Origin: Streptomyces sp. ACA25
GTDB taxonomy: Bacteria; Actinomycetota; Actinomycetes; Streptomycetales; Streptomycetaceae
NCBI RefSeq assembly: GCF_028200735.1
Contig: NZ_JAQKPV010000001.1
Location: 761,441-825,440 of the forward strand
Reading direction: 5' to 3'
DNA: 64,000 nucleotides
Shown one piece after another: positions 48,232-56,699 of this stretch. The stretch's first letter is position 1. Each line of letters starts with the position of its first letter. The notes under the pieces are model-generated. The model had not been told where the DNA came from and ran no database searches. It worked only from the letters and a program-made list of their open reading frames with translations. The translations under genes were made by a program, and so were the position numbers.

Positions 48232-48373
48232 GCCGCGACGTTATCCCCGGGTGCCGACACCGCCGGACCGGACCCCGGTTCCGGGACACGGCCGCGCGCG
48301 CGTCGTCACCCATTAGGAGGAATCTCCTCGCCGCCGCCCCGACGGGTGCGCCCCGGGCGCCTACCGTCACGGA

Positions 48374-50074
48374 GTGATGACCAGCAGTCTCCAGCGTTCC
48401 CCGCATCCTCCCCGCTCGCGCGGCGGCCCGGACGGCCCGGTCCGCCTGCCCGCCTACGAGGACAGCCACCTGGACGGGCTGTTCACCTACTGCCTGTCCG
48501 TCATGTGCGAGCACGACGCGGCCACCGCGGCGCTCGCCGAGGCGCTGGTGCTCGCCGAGCGGCAGCACGAACGCGGCCGGCGCCCGGGAGATCCCGAGCT
48601 GCACCGCCCCTGGCTGTACGCGCTGGCCCGCTGGGCCTGTCTGCGCCGGCTCACCGCGCAGCGGGAGCGCCGGCCGGGGCCGGTCATCCCGCGGGCCGGC
48701 GGGCCGGACGCGGAGCACAGGCGCCGTGAACTGGCCGCGCTGGCCTGGCCGGAAGCGGCGGGCACCAGCCCCGAGCAGCGTGAGTCGCTGGAGCTTGCGG
48801 TCCGTCACCAGCTCGCGGTGGCGGAGGTGGCGGAGGTGCTGCGGCTGTCCACCCAGGCCGCGCGGGCCCTGCTGACCAGCGGAGCCTGCGAGGTGGAGCG
48901 GACCCGGGCCGCGCTGGCGGTGGTCGAGGCCGGCGGTTGCCGCGGCATCGTCGCGCTGGCCGGGTCCGGCCGGGACCGGCTGGTGCTCAGCACCGGCCTC
49001 CGCCGTGACCTGGTGCGGCACGTGGACGCGTGCGGGGGCTGCCGCCGTGCCGCGCAGCGCGCGATGGCCTCGGCGCGCTGGCCCGGCACCTCTGCGGGAA
49101 CGTCCCGGCTGGCCGTGCTGTGCGCTCCCCGCCAGGCGGTGCACGCGGCCCGGCTGGCCGTGCTGCGGGCCCGGGCGCAGCACCTGCCGCGCTTCGACCG
49201 GGCCGGGTTTCCGCAGGAGGACCGGGAGCGCGCCGCGCGCAGGGAGCGGCTGCGCAGCCGGGCCGTGACGACCACGGTGGTCGCCACGGTGCTGGCAGCT
49301 CCGGTGCTGGCGCTGTGGGCCGCCTATCGGGGCGCCCCGGTGACCGGGGAGGCCTCGGGGGGCTCCTCGGTAGCCGCGGAGCACGAGGGGGACGCGGGAA
49401 GCGGCCAGGGGCCGGGGGAGCGCGACGGCACCGGTGCCGGGCCGGACCACAGTCCTGGCAGCGCCGGGGGGCCGGACGGGAGAGCGGACGACGCGGGGCC
49501 GTCCGCGGGGCACGGAGACCGCTTGGGCCGGTCCCCGGAGCCGTCCGGGGGCCGGGGCGCGGAGCAGGAGGGCGCGCCGGGAGACGGCCCCCCGGAGACG
49601 ACGGCCCCGCACCCGGAGGACTCCGGGCTGCCGGGGCCGGGCCGGCTGACGGTGGAGGCGGTGTCCACGGACGACGGCACGCAGATCACGCTGACCGCCT
49701 CCGGTGGGTCGCCGGTGCACTGGACCGCTGCCACGGACGCCTCATGGCTGTGGCTCAGCGGTACCTCGGGCACGCTGCGGCCCGGTGAGACGGCGACGGT
49801 CACGGTCACGGTGGACCAGGACCGGCAGCCGCCGGGGGCGTGGCGCGGGCGCATCACCCTCGGGCCGGGCGACGCGGTCATCACGGTGGAGGGCACGGGT
49901 CCCGAAGAACCGGCTCCGGACCCGGACCCGCCGCCGTCCGACCCGCCGCCGGAGGACCCGGAGCCGCGTCCGACCGGTACGGCCTCCGGGCCGGATCACG
50001 GCCCCGGCTACCGGTTCGGTGGCCCCGGGACCGGCCCCGTGCCCGGGATCGGCCCGGAGGTGTGGAGCAGCTGA
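48374..50074 (+). CDS. sigma-like / transmembrane / BACON-domain fusion protein
   Basis: The 566-residue protein looks like an ECF-type sigma fold fused to an extracellular domain. Residues 25-100 resemble region 2 (EDSHLDGLFTYCLSVMCEHD), and about 140-185 resemble region 4 with a helix-turn-helix (HQLAVAEVAEVLRLSTQAAR). A cysteine pair (VDACGGCRRAAQ) recalls anti-sigma zinc motifs. One transmembrane helix (about 298-318, VVATVLAAPVLALWAAYRG) is followed by a Gly/Asp/Pro-rich linker and a BACON domain (VHWTAATDASWLWLSGTSG), then a Pro-rich tail. TACCGT lies six bases before the GTG. The signal and targets are unknown. Confidence 0.85.
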   Translation: MMTSSLQRSPHPPRSRGGPDGPVRLPAYEDSHLDGLFTYCLSVMCEHDAATAALAEALVLAERQHERGRRPGDPELHRPWLYALARWACLRRLTAQRERRPGPVIPRAGGPDAEHRRRELAALAWPEAAGTSPEQRESLELAVRHQLAVAEVAEVLRLSTQAARALLTSGACEVERTRAALAVVEAGGCRGIVALAGSGRDRLVLSTGLRRDLVRHVDACGGCRRAAQRAMASARWPGTSAGTSRLAVLCAPRQAVHAARLAVLRARAQHLPRFDRAGFPQEDRERAARRERLRSRAVTTTVVATVLAAPVLALWAAYRGAPVTGEASGGSSVAAEHEGDAGSGQGPGERDGTGAGPDHSPGSAGGPDGRADDAGPSAGHGDRLGRSPEPSGGRGAEQEGAPGDGPPETTAPHPEDSGLPGPGRLTVEAVSTDDGTQITLTASGGSPVHWTAATDASWLWLSGTSGTLRPGETATVTVTVDQDRQPPGAWRGRITLGPGDAVITVEGTGPEEPAPDPDPPPSDPPPEDPEPRPTGTASGPDHGPGYRFGGPGTGPVPGIGPEVWSS

Positions 50075-50131
50075 CCACCGTTGTGAGGCGGCCGGCGGTG
50101 CTCGCGGGGTGCGCTCACCGGCGGGAGGCGC

Positions 50132-50956
50132 TCACCGGGTCTCCCGCCCGGGCAGCGGGGGAGTGAGGTGCCGTCTGGTGAACGCCAGGGCTTCGGCCAG
50201 GTCGGCTTCCCGCTGGGCGGCGGAGCCCGCGCTCCGGGTGTTGACCTCGACGACGACGTGTCCGTCGTACCCCTGCGCGGCCAGTGCTTGCAGCACCTCG
50301 GCACAGGGCTGGTCGCCGCGGCCCGGCACGAGGTGTTCGTCCTTGCCCGAGGGGGTGCCGTCGGCGAGGTGCACGTGCCCGAGCCGGTCGCCCATCCGGG
50401 TGGCCATGCGGACCGCGTCCGAGCGGGAGGTGGCGGTGTGCGAGAGGTCCAGGGTGAAGTGCGGGAAGTCCTCCTCGGTGGGGTCCCAGGCAGGTGCGTA
50501 CGCCTGCATCTCCCGGTCCCGGTACCGCCAGGGGTACATGTTCTCCACCGCGAAGCGGACATCGGTCTCGTCCGCCATCCGCGCTATGCCGTCGATGAAG
50601 TTGCGGGCGTATGAGCGCTGCCAGCGGAACGGCGGGTGCACGACGACAGCGGAGGCTCCCAGCTTCTCCGCCGCCACGCGGGACCGCTGGAGCTTCTGCC
50701 ACGGGTCGGTGGACCACACCCGCTGCGTGATCAGGAGACAGGGGGCGTGCACGGCAAGGACGGGAACGCCGTGGGTGTCGGACAGGCGCCGGAGCGCATC
50801 GATGTCCTGGCTCACCGGGTCCGTCCACACCATGACCTCGACGCCGTCGTAGCCGAGCCGTGCGGCGATGGCGAAGGCCGCCGCGGTGTTCTCCGGATAC
50901 ACGGAAGCGGTCGACAGCGCGACCTTCGCGCCCGGGAGGGAAGCCTGATGCACCAC
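50132..50956 (-). CDS. sugar phosphate isomerase/epimerase-like TIM-barrel protein
   Basis: The 274-residue protein belongs to the xylose isomerase-like TIM-barrel family (AP endonuclease 2 superfamily). It shows [34 protein letters not shown], the metal-site type residues in [10 protein letters not shown] and FAVENMYPW (Glu), FTLDLSHTA (Asp/His) and [19 protein letters not shown]. The substrate is unknown; an epimerase, isomerase or nuclease-like role is possible. GTG 50956 has TAGGCT six bases upstream on its strand. It is followed by the BACON gene in convergent orientation and preceded by the Ppx-type gene. Confidence 0.88.
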   Translation of the reverse strand: MVHQASLPGAKVALSTASVYPENTAAAFAIAARLGYDGVEVMVWTDPVSQDIDALRRLSDTHGVPVLAVHAPCLLITQRVWSTDPWQKLQRSRVAAEKLGASAVVVHPPFRWQRSYARNFIDGIARMADETDVRFAVENMYPWRYRDREMQAYAPAWDPTEEDFPHFTLDLSHTATSRSDAVRMATRMGDRLGHVHLADGTPSGKDEHLVPGRGDQPCAEVLQALAAQGYDGHVVVEVNTRSAGSAAQREADLAEALAFTRRHLTPPLPGRETR

Positions 50957-51112
50957 GCGGCAAGCCTACGGCGTGCCCGTAGGCGCTCGGGGCGTTCCGC
51001 GCGCCGTCCCGGTCACTGTTGCTCCGGGTGCCGCACGCGGTGGGTGTCTCCGCAGCGCACGGCCCCGGCCCCGGCCCCGGCGCGGGTCACTCCCCGCCGC
51101 ACGGCCCGACGG

Positions 51113-52045
51113 CTATGCCTCACGCAGCCGGTCCAGGCGGCGCAGGATCACGCCCTCGCGCAGCGCCCACGGGCAGACCTCCAGCGTCTCCACGGCGAAC
51201 AGGTCCATCGTGGCCTCGGCCACGACCGCCCCGGCCAGCAGCTGCCGGGCCCGCCCCTCCGAGACCCCGGGCAGCCCGGCGCGTTCCTGGGAAGGCATCA
51301 CCGCCAGCTTCGGAACCCAGGCCCGCAGGTCCTCCCGCTCCAGCTCCCGCCGCACGTACTCGCCCTCGGAGGAGCGGGCCGCTCCGGTGAGCCGGGCCAG
51401 CTGCTTGAACGTCTTGGAGGTGGCCACCACCCGGTCCGGGTGCCCGTACCGGGTGAACTCGCCCACCACTCGGGCGATGTCGGTCCGCACTTCGCGGCGC
51501 AGCGCCTTCACGTCCAGGAGGTCCGGCGGGTCGCCGGGGAGGCGGGCCGCGGTGAGCCGGCCGGCCCCCAGCGGAAGTGACACGGCGGCGTCCGGCGACT
51601 CGTCGAGGCCGTAGGCGATCTCCAGGGATCCGCCGCCGATGTCGAACAGCAGCAGCCGCCCGGCGGACCAGCCCAGCCAGCGCCGGGCGGCCAGGAAGGT
51701 GAGCCGCGCCTCGTCCGCGCCGGACAGTACTTGCAGGCAGACCCCGGTCTCCTCGGCGACCCGGGCGAGCACCGCGTCGGCGTTCACGGCCTCCCGGACC
51801 GCCGAGGTGGCGAACGGCAGGAGGTCGGCCACGCCCTGTTCCTCGGCCGCCTCCAGTGCCCGCTGCACGGTCACCACCAGCCGGTCTATCCCGCCGGGAG
51901 AGATGGCTCCGGCCTCGTCGAGCAGCTCCGCCAGCCGCAGCTCCGCCTTGTAGGAGGAGGCCGGCAACGGGCGCGCACCGGGGTGCGCATCCACGACCAG
52001 CAGGTGGACCGTATTCGATCCCACGTCGAGCACACCGAGTCTCAT
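51113..52045 (-). CDS. Ppx/GppA family phosphatase (exopolyphosphatase-like)
   Basis: The 310-residue protein has the ASKHA fold: N-terminal phosphate loop [15 protein letters not shown], second loop [15 protein letters not shown], and [15 protein letters not shown]. It is the short actinobacterial form lacking the C-terminal HD domain. Activity on polyphosphate or pppGpp is by family. ATG 52045 is preferred over upstream starts because homology begins there; TAGCGT lies eight bases upstream. It diverges from the cysteine-rich gene at 52132. Confidence 0.92.
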   Translation of the reverse strand: MRLGVLDVGSNTVHLLVVDAHPGARPLPASSYKAELRLAELLDEAGAISPGGIDRLVVTVQRALEAAEEQGVADLLPFATSAVREAVNADAVLARVAEETGVCLQVLSGADEARLTFLAARRWLGWSAGRLLLFDIGGGSLEIAYGLDESPDAAVSLPLGAGRLTAARLPGDPPDLLDVKALRREVRTDIARVVGEFTRYGHPDRVVATSKTFKQLARLTGAARSSEGEYVRRELEREDLRAWVPKLAVMPSQERAGLPGVSEGRARQLLAGAVVAEATMDLFAVETLEVCPWALREGVILRRLDRLREA

Positions 52046-52131
52046 GCCGGCCAACGCTAGCCCGCTCCACGGCTGTCCGAGGAGATGTCCGCCGTTCGGC
52101 ACCGGTGCGCGCCCGCCCGTAGGCTGAGCAT

Positions 52132-52971
52132 GTGGCGAAGACGAAGAGGGCGAAGCCGGTCAAAAACCTCGACGGTGCGAAGCGGCGCGCCGCGGGCGAC
52201 GAGGTGGCGCTCGAACATGCCCGGGTCTGGGTGGAGTTCCCCGACCCGGCCGACCCGGAGCAGGTGTTCCGCTGCGATCTGACCTGGCTGACCTCCCGCT
52301 GGAACTGCATCTTCGGCCAGGGCTGCCAGGGCATCGAGGCCGGCCGGGCGACCGACGGCTGCTGCACGCTGGGGGCGCATTTCTCCGACGAGGACGACGA
52401 ACGGCGGGTCGCCGCGCACGCGGCCCGGCTGACGCCCGCGAGCTGGCAGTTCCACGCCGAGGCGCAGGCCGGGGACGGCTGGGCCGAGACCGACGAGGAC
52501 GGCGACCGGCGCACCCGCCGGGTGGACGGGGCCTGCATCTTCCTCAACCGCCCCGGCTTTCCGGCCGGCCAGGGCTGCGCGCTGCACACCATGGCGCTGA
52601 AGGAAGGCCGTGAACCGCTGGAGACGAAACCGGACGTGTGCTGGCAGCTTCCGGTGCGGCGGACCTACGAGTGGGTGGAGCAGCCGGACGGCCGCCAGGT
52701 CCTGTGCGTCTCGATCGGGGAGTACGACCGCCGCGGCTGGGGCTCGGGCGGCCATGACCTGCACTGGTGGTGCACGGGGGCGCCGTCCGCGCACGGCGCG
52801 GGCGAACCGGTGTACCTCTCGTACCGTCCGGAGCTGACCGAGATGATGGGCCGGGAGGGCTACGAGGTGCTGGCGGAGCTGTGTGCGCAGCGCCTCGCGG
52901 CGCACGCGGCGGTACCGCCGGGCGCCACGCCGCTCCCGCTGCTCGCCCCGCACCCGGCCGACCCCGGGTGA
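52132..52971 (+). CDS. cysteine-rich protein, DUF3109/YkgJ-like
   Basis: The 279-residue protein contains several cysteines arranged as in metal-binding proteins of the YkgJ/DUF3109 type: [48 protein letters not shown] and VCWQLPVRR. Many His and Trp residues follow ([13 protein letters not shown]). It probably binds zinc or an iron-sulfur cluster; function is unknown. The basic N-terminus is typical for streptomycete members. GTG 52132 has TAGGCT six bases upstream. It lies upstream of ilvD, another iron-sulfur protein, but the link is only positional. Confidence 0.8.
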   Translation: MAKTKRAKPVKNLDGAKRRAAGDEVALEHARVWVEFPDPADPEQVFRCDLTWLTSRWNCIFGQGCQGIEAGRATDGCCTLGAHFSDEDDERRVAAHAARLTPASWQFHAEAQAGDGWAETDEDGDRRTRRVDGACIFLNRPGFPAGQGCALHTMALKEGREPLETKPDVCWQLPVRRTYEWVEQPDGRQVLCVSIGEYDRRGWGSGGHDLHWWCTGAPSAHGAGEPVYLSYRPELTEMMGREGYEVLAELCAQRLAAHAAVPPGATPLPLLAPHPADPG

Positions 52972-53189
52972 CCCCTCGGGTTTCCGTCCGGCCCCGCCCC
53001 GGTACTGCTCCGCACGGTGCCCGGGGCGCCGCGGGGTGTCCCGTCCGGTGCGACATGCCCATGTCTCGGCATCCGGTACGTGCGTTTCACCCATCGGTCC
53101 CGCGGCGTACTCTCGGAAGCTCAGCCCCCGGACCCACCCCCCGGCCGCCCGTACACCTTCCGGCCGGTACATCTTCAGGGAGAGCGAGC

Positions 53190-55034
53190 ATGGCGACACT
53201 GAGGTCCCGCACTGTCACCCACGGACGCAACATGGCGGGCGCGCGCGCCCTGCTCCGTGCCGCGGGCGTAGCCCGGGAGGACTTCGGCAAGCCGATCATC
53301 GCCGTGGCGAACAGCTTCACCGAGTTCGTTCCCGGACACACCCACCTGCAGCCCGTCGGCCGCATCGTGTCCGCCGCCATCCAGGCGGCGGGCGGCATTC
53401 CCCGCGAGTTCAACACCATCGCGGTGGACGACGGCATCGCCATGGGGCACAGCGGGATGCTGTACTCCCTGCCCTCCCGGGACCTCATCGCGGACTCCGT
53501 GGAGTACATGACCGAGGCGCACTGCGCCGACGCGCTCATCTGCATCTCCAACTGCGACAAGATCACCCCGGGCATGCTGATGGCCGCCCTGCGCCTGAAC
53601 ATCCCCACCGTCTTCGTCTCCGGCGGGCCCATGGAGGCCGGCAAGACCACACTCGTCGACGGCACGGTCCGCAGCAACCTCGACCTGGTGCACGCCATGT
53701 CCGAGGCCGTCTCGGACACCATCTCCGACGAGGACCTGACCCGCATCGAGGAAGCCGCCTGTCCGACCTGCGGCTCCTGCTCCGGCATGTTCACCGCCAA
53801 CTCCATGAACTGCCTGGTCGAAGCCCTCGGGCTGGGCCTGCCCGGCAACGGCTCCGTCCTCGCCACCCACACGGCCCGCAAGGAGCTGTACGAGGCGGCC
53901 GGCCGTACGGTCGTGGACATCACGCGCCGGCGCTACGAGCAGGACGACGAGACGGTCCTGCCCCGTGCCCTCGCCTCGCGTGCGGCGTTCGAGAACGCGA
54001 TGGCGCTGGATGTCGCGATGGGCGGTTCCACCAACACCGTGCTGCACCTGCTGGCCGCGGCGCAGGAGGCGGGCCTGGACTTCACCATGACGGACATCGA
54101 CGCCGTCTCCCGGCGCGTTCCGTGCCTGTGCAAGGTCGCCCCGAACGGCGTCTACCACATGGAGGACGTGCACCGGGCCGGCGGCATCCCGGCCATTCTC
54201 GGGGAGCTGCACCGTGGCGGGCTGCTCAACGAGGACGTGCGCGCCGTGCACGCCGACTCGCTCGACGAGTGGCTCAAGACCTGGGACATCCGGGGCGGCT
54301 CCCCGTCCCCGGAGGCGCTGGAGATGTTCCACGCCGCCCCCGGCTGCCGTCGCTCCGCGACCGCGTTCTCCCAGTCCGAGCGCTGGGACACCCTGGACAC
54401 CGACGCGGCGGACGGCTGCATCCATGACACCGCGCACGCCTACTCCGCGGACGGCGGCCTGGCCGTGCTCTACGGCAACCTCGCCGAGGACGGCTGTGTC
54501 GTGAAGACGGCCGGCGTCGACGAGTCGATCTGGACCTTCGAGGGGCCGGCGGTCGTCGTGGAGTCCCAGGAGGACGCGGTGGACGCCATCCTCACCAAGC
54601 GGGTGTCGGAGGGGGACGTGGTCGTGGTCCGCTACGAGGGGCCCAAGGGAGGGCCGGGCATGCAGGAGATGCTGTACCCCACCGCCTTCCTGAAGGGCCG
54701 CGGCCTCGGCGCGAAGTGCGCGCTGGTCACGGACGGGCGCTTCTCCGGCGGCACCTCGGGCCTGTCCATCGGCCACGCCTCCCCCGAGGCGGCCGCCGGC
54801 GGCACCATCGCGCTGGTCGAGGACGGCGACCTGATCCGCATCGACATCCCGGGACGGACCATCGAGCTCAAGGTCTCCGCGTCCGAGCTGGCCGCCCGCC
54901 GCGAGGCTCTGGGTGGCCGCTACGCCCCCGTGTCCCGTGACCGGAAGGTCTCCCAGGCACTCCGGGCGTATGCCGCGATGGCCACCAGCGCCGACAAGGG
55001 CGCGGTGCGCGACGTGACCCTGCTGGGCGGCTGA
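53190..55034 (+). CDS. ilvD: dihydroxy-acid dehydratase
   Basis: IlvD dehydrates 2,3-dihydroxy acids in valine, isoleucine and pantothenate synthesis. The 614-residue protein has iron-sulfur cluster motifs [13 protein letters not shown] and [19 protein letters not shown], the [16 protein letters not shown]-terminal signature, and the catalytic/metal loops [12 protein letters not shown] and [15 protein letters not shown] 53190 has AGGGAGAG upstream. Length matches the long [4Fe-4S]-type enzyme. It also supplies the 2-ketoisovalerate used for pantoate, feeding panC elsewhere in the window. Confidence 0.97.
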   Translation: MATLRSRTVTHGRNMAGARALLRAAGVAREDFGKPIIAVANSFTEFVPGHTHLQPVGRIVSAAIQAAGGIPREFNTIAVDDGIAMGHSGMLYSLPSRDLIADSVEYMTEAHCADALICISNCDKITPGMLMAALRLNIPTVFVSGGPMEAGKTTLVDGTVRSNLDLVHAMSEAVSDTISDEDLTRIEEAACPTCGSCSGMFTANSMNCLVEALGLGLPGNGSVLATHTARKELYEAAGRTVVDITRRRYEQDDETVLPRALASRAAFENAMALDVAMGGSTNTVLHLLAAAQEAGLDFTMTDIDAVSRRVPCLCKVAPNGVYHMEDVHRAGGIPAILGELHRGGLLNEDVRAVHADSLDEWLKTWDIRGGSPSPEALEMFHAAPGCRRSATAFSQSERWDTLDTDAADGCIHDTAHAYSADGGLAVLYGNLAEDGCVVKTAGVDESIWTFEGPAVVVESQEDAVDAILTKRVSEGDVVVVRYEGPKGGPGMQEMLYPTAFLKGRGLGAKCALVTDGRFSGGTSGLSIGHASPEAAAGGTIALVEDGDLIRIDIPGRTIELKVSASELAARREALGGRYAPVSRDRKVSQALRAYAAMATSADKGAVRDVTLLGG

Positions 55035-55126
55035 GGGCCGTGGCACCGGGAGGTCACGGAGGAGACCGGTCGGTGCGGGGAGACCGGGAGGCGGGCCACT
55101 CGAACGCATTGGCCATAATCGACGGC

Positions 55127-55633
55127 ATGAGTAAGGAGCCGCCGGCCGTCACCGACGAGCCGACCGACCGACCGCAGCCGGAGCCGATCCGCTTCTACGG
55201 CACGAGCTGGGTGGACCATTCCCGCATGTACACCCTGCGCAGGTTCGCGCTGGGTCTGGGAGCCGTGCTGCTGACCGTGTGCGGGGTGGTGGTGCTGCGG
55301 GTCGCCTACGCGGGCCTGCAAGTCTCCGATGCCGCGGCCTGGCTGAACATCATGGCCGTCGTCGCCTTCGCGATCTGCTCCTCGATGGCCTTCACCCGTA
55401 CCTGGTCCTCCTACGTGCGCCCGATGCGGGGCCGCGCCGACGAACTCTCCTTCCGCAGCATCAAGGTGATCGGCTTCCTCGGTGTGCTGCTCGCCTACGC
55501 GATGCGCAGCGCCTACGAGGCGCCGGGCGAGAAGCTGCTGCGGCGGGACTACGAGACGGCAGTCGAACAGCACGACCGGCTGCACTCCAAGCGCACCGGG
55601 AACCCCGCCCGTCGCAAGAAGCGGCGGAGCTGA
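55127..55633 (+). CDS. small conserved membrane protein, unknown
   Basis: The 168-residue protein has three hydrophobic helices (about residues 40-65, 75-95 and 120-140) and a basic C-terminal tail (HDRLHSKRTGNPARRKKRRS). A CATAAT box lies seven bases before ATG 55127, so it is likely leaderless; the frame upstream has no support. I cannot name a family. A strong hairpin follows. Confidence 0.8.
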   Translation: MSKEPPAVTDEPTDRPQPEPIRFYGTSWVDHSRMYTLRRFALGLGAVLLTVCGVVVLRVAYAGLQVSDAAAWLNIMAVVAFAICSSMAFTRTWSSYVRPMRGRADELSFRSIKVIGFLGVLLAYAMRSAYEAPGEKLLRRDYETAVEQHDRLHSKRTGNPARRKKRRS

Positions 55634-55652
55634 CCGCCGGCCACCTGCCCTT

Positions 55653-55702
55653 CCTCATGCCGCTGCCCCCTCCCGACACCGGGAGGGGGCAGCGGCATGA
55701 GG
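55653..55702 (+). terminator. 22-bp perfect-stem terminator
   Basis: Arms 55653-55674 and 55681-55702 are perfectly complementary with a 6-base loop, starting 20 bases after the stop codon. This is one of the strongest hairpins in the window. Confidence 0.9.
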
Positions 55703-55751
55703 GCGTCCTCGCGCGGATCAGGGAAATCCCGGAGTGGACCCGGAGAGAACC

Positions 55752-55765
55752 CTGACATGTGTCAG
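55752..55765. promoter_or_regulatory. candidate ArsR operator 1
   Basis: CTGACA, two bases, TGTCAG: a perfect palindrome 68 bases before the ArsR start, just before a -35-like TTGACG (55772-55777). Confidence 0.65.
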
Positions 55766-55785
55766 GAAAAGTTGACGGGTGTGTC

Positions 55786-55799
55786 GGTCATGTGTCAGC
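55786..55799. promoter_or_regulatory. candidate ArsR operator 2
   Basis: GGTCATGTGTCAGC repeats the CATGTGTCAG part of operator 1 exactly, 33 bases downstream (three helical turns). Its left half is degenerate. Confidence 0.55.
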
Positions 55800-55832
55800 T
55801 TTTTCTTACACACGGAAGTGAAGGCGGTCGCC

Positions 55833-56255
55833 ATGAGCGCGAGCGAGTCAGCCCCGGCCCTGTCCGGAGACGAGTTGCTGCAGAAGCTCGCCGCGCTCGC
55901 CAATCCGCACCGCCTGCGGATCATCGCGGCGCTGGCGGCGGAGCGGAACTACATCAGCCAGCTCGCCCGCGACCTCGGGATGAGCAGGCCGCTGCTGCAC
56001 ATGCACCTCCAGCGGCTGGAGGCCAGTGGCCTGATCACCAGCTCCATGGAGGTCTCCGAGGACGGCAAGGCCATGAAGTACGTCGAGGCGGCGCCCTTCG
56101 TTCTCCACCTCACGCCGCAGGACATCACCGAGGCGGTGGCCACGCTCGGCGCGGACACCAGGAGCCGCGGACCAGCCCCTCCCCGGACCGGTAGGCAGTC
56201 CGGGAGCACCCCGGACCAGAGCGGCGGTCCCCGGACCGCCGGAGAAGGTGAGTAG
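55833..56255 (+). CDS. ArsR-like winged-helix transcriptional regulator
   Basis: The 141-residue protein has an ArsR/SmtB-like DNA-binding domain: LLQKLAALANPHRLRIIAAL, ISQLARDLGMSRPLLHMHLQ with the recognition helix, then SGLITSSMEVSEDGKAMKYV as the wing. The C-terminal 35 residues are Pro/Gly/Thr-rich. No Cys ligands for metals are visible, so it may respond to a lipid, drug or membrane signal. ATG 55833 is preferred to the upstream ATG 55779, which would place the operators in the coding region. It is first in a three-gene operon with a small membrane protein and an MMPL transporter, which it probably controls together with itself. Confidence 0.9.
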   Translation: MSASESAPALSGDELLQKLAALANPHRLRIIAALAAERNYISQLARDLGMSRPLLHMHLQRLEASGLITSSMEVSEDGKAMKYVEAAPFVLHLTPQDITEAVATLGADTRSRGPAPPRTGRQSGSTPDQSGGPRTAGEGE

Positions 56256-56257
56256 CC

Positions 56258-56518
56258 ATGGACTACCCCGATGCAATCGTCGCGTCGGTCGCCGTGATCG
56301 CCGTGTTCACGCTGGCCACCGTGCTCGTGTGGCAGCTCTTCGCCACCGTCAAGGTGCGCGCCGCCCTCAAGGACGAGCGCAGCTATCAGGAACTCGCCCA
56401 GGAGAACACCCGGCTGATGCTGGAGCTCACGGACCAGCAGAAACGGATCACCACCGAGCTGGCAGAAACCCGCACCTCCGTCGCCGCCATGGAACGGATG
56501 ATGCGGGAGGTCGGCTGA
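56258..56518 (+). CDS. small membrane protein with C-terminal coiled coil
   Basis: The 86-residue protein has one N-terminal transmembrane helix (about residues 6-28, AIVASVAVIAVFTLATVLVW) followed by a heptad-like charged helix (LKDERSYQELAQENTRLMLE, LTDQQKRITTELAETRTSVA). It begins two bases after the ArsR stop, so it is co-translated, and precedes the MMPL gene. It may be an accessory or adaptor of the transporter; that is inference from position. Confidence 0.8.
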   Translation: MDYPDAIVASVAVIAVFTLATVLVWQLFATVKVRAALKDERSYQELAQENTRLMLELTDQQKRITTELAETRTSVAAMERMMREVG

Positions 56519-56699
56519 CCACCGACGCCGGAGCGGCATCCGGCGCGCCGCAGGACCCGCGGCCGGCAGCGGCAACCGCCGGCCGCGGCGAGCAACCCCC
56601 ACTATCCCGCCCCCGACCTGGCCAGGCACGGTCGCCACCCCCTCGCCGAGACGCGGCTGGACACCCGCACGCGCTTTGCCCAGCAAAGGAGACCGGACC

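Noticed and set aside
46766..49720. Upstream extension of the DisA frame (to about 1357 codons)
   Set aside because: The added part is antisense/out-of-frame over radA and the BACON gene. ATG 46765 has a good ribosome site and matches family N-termini.
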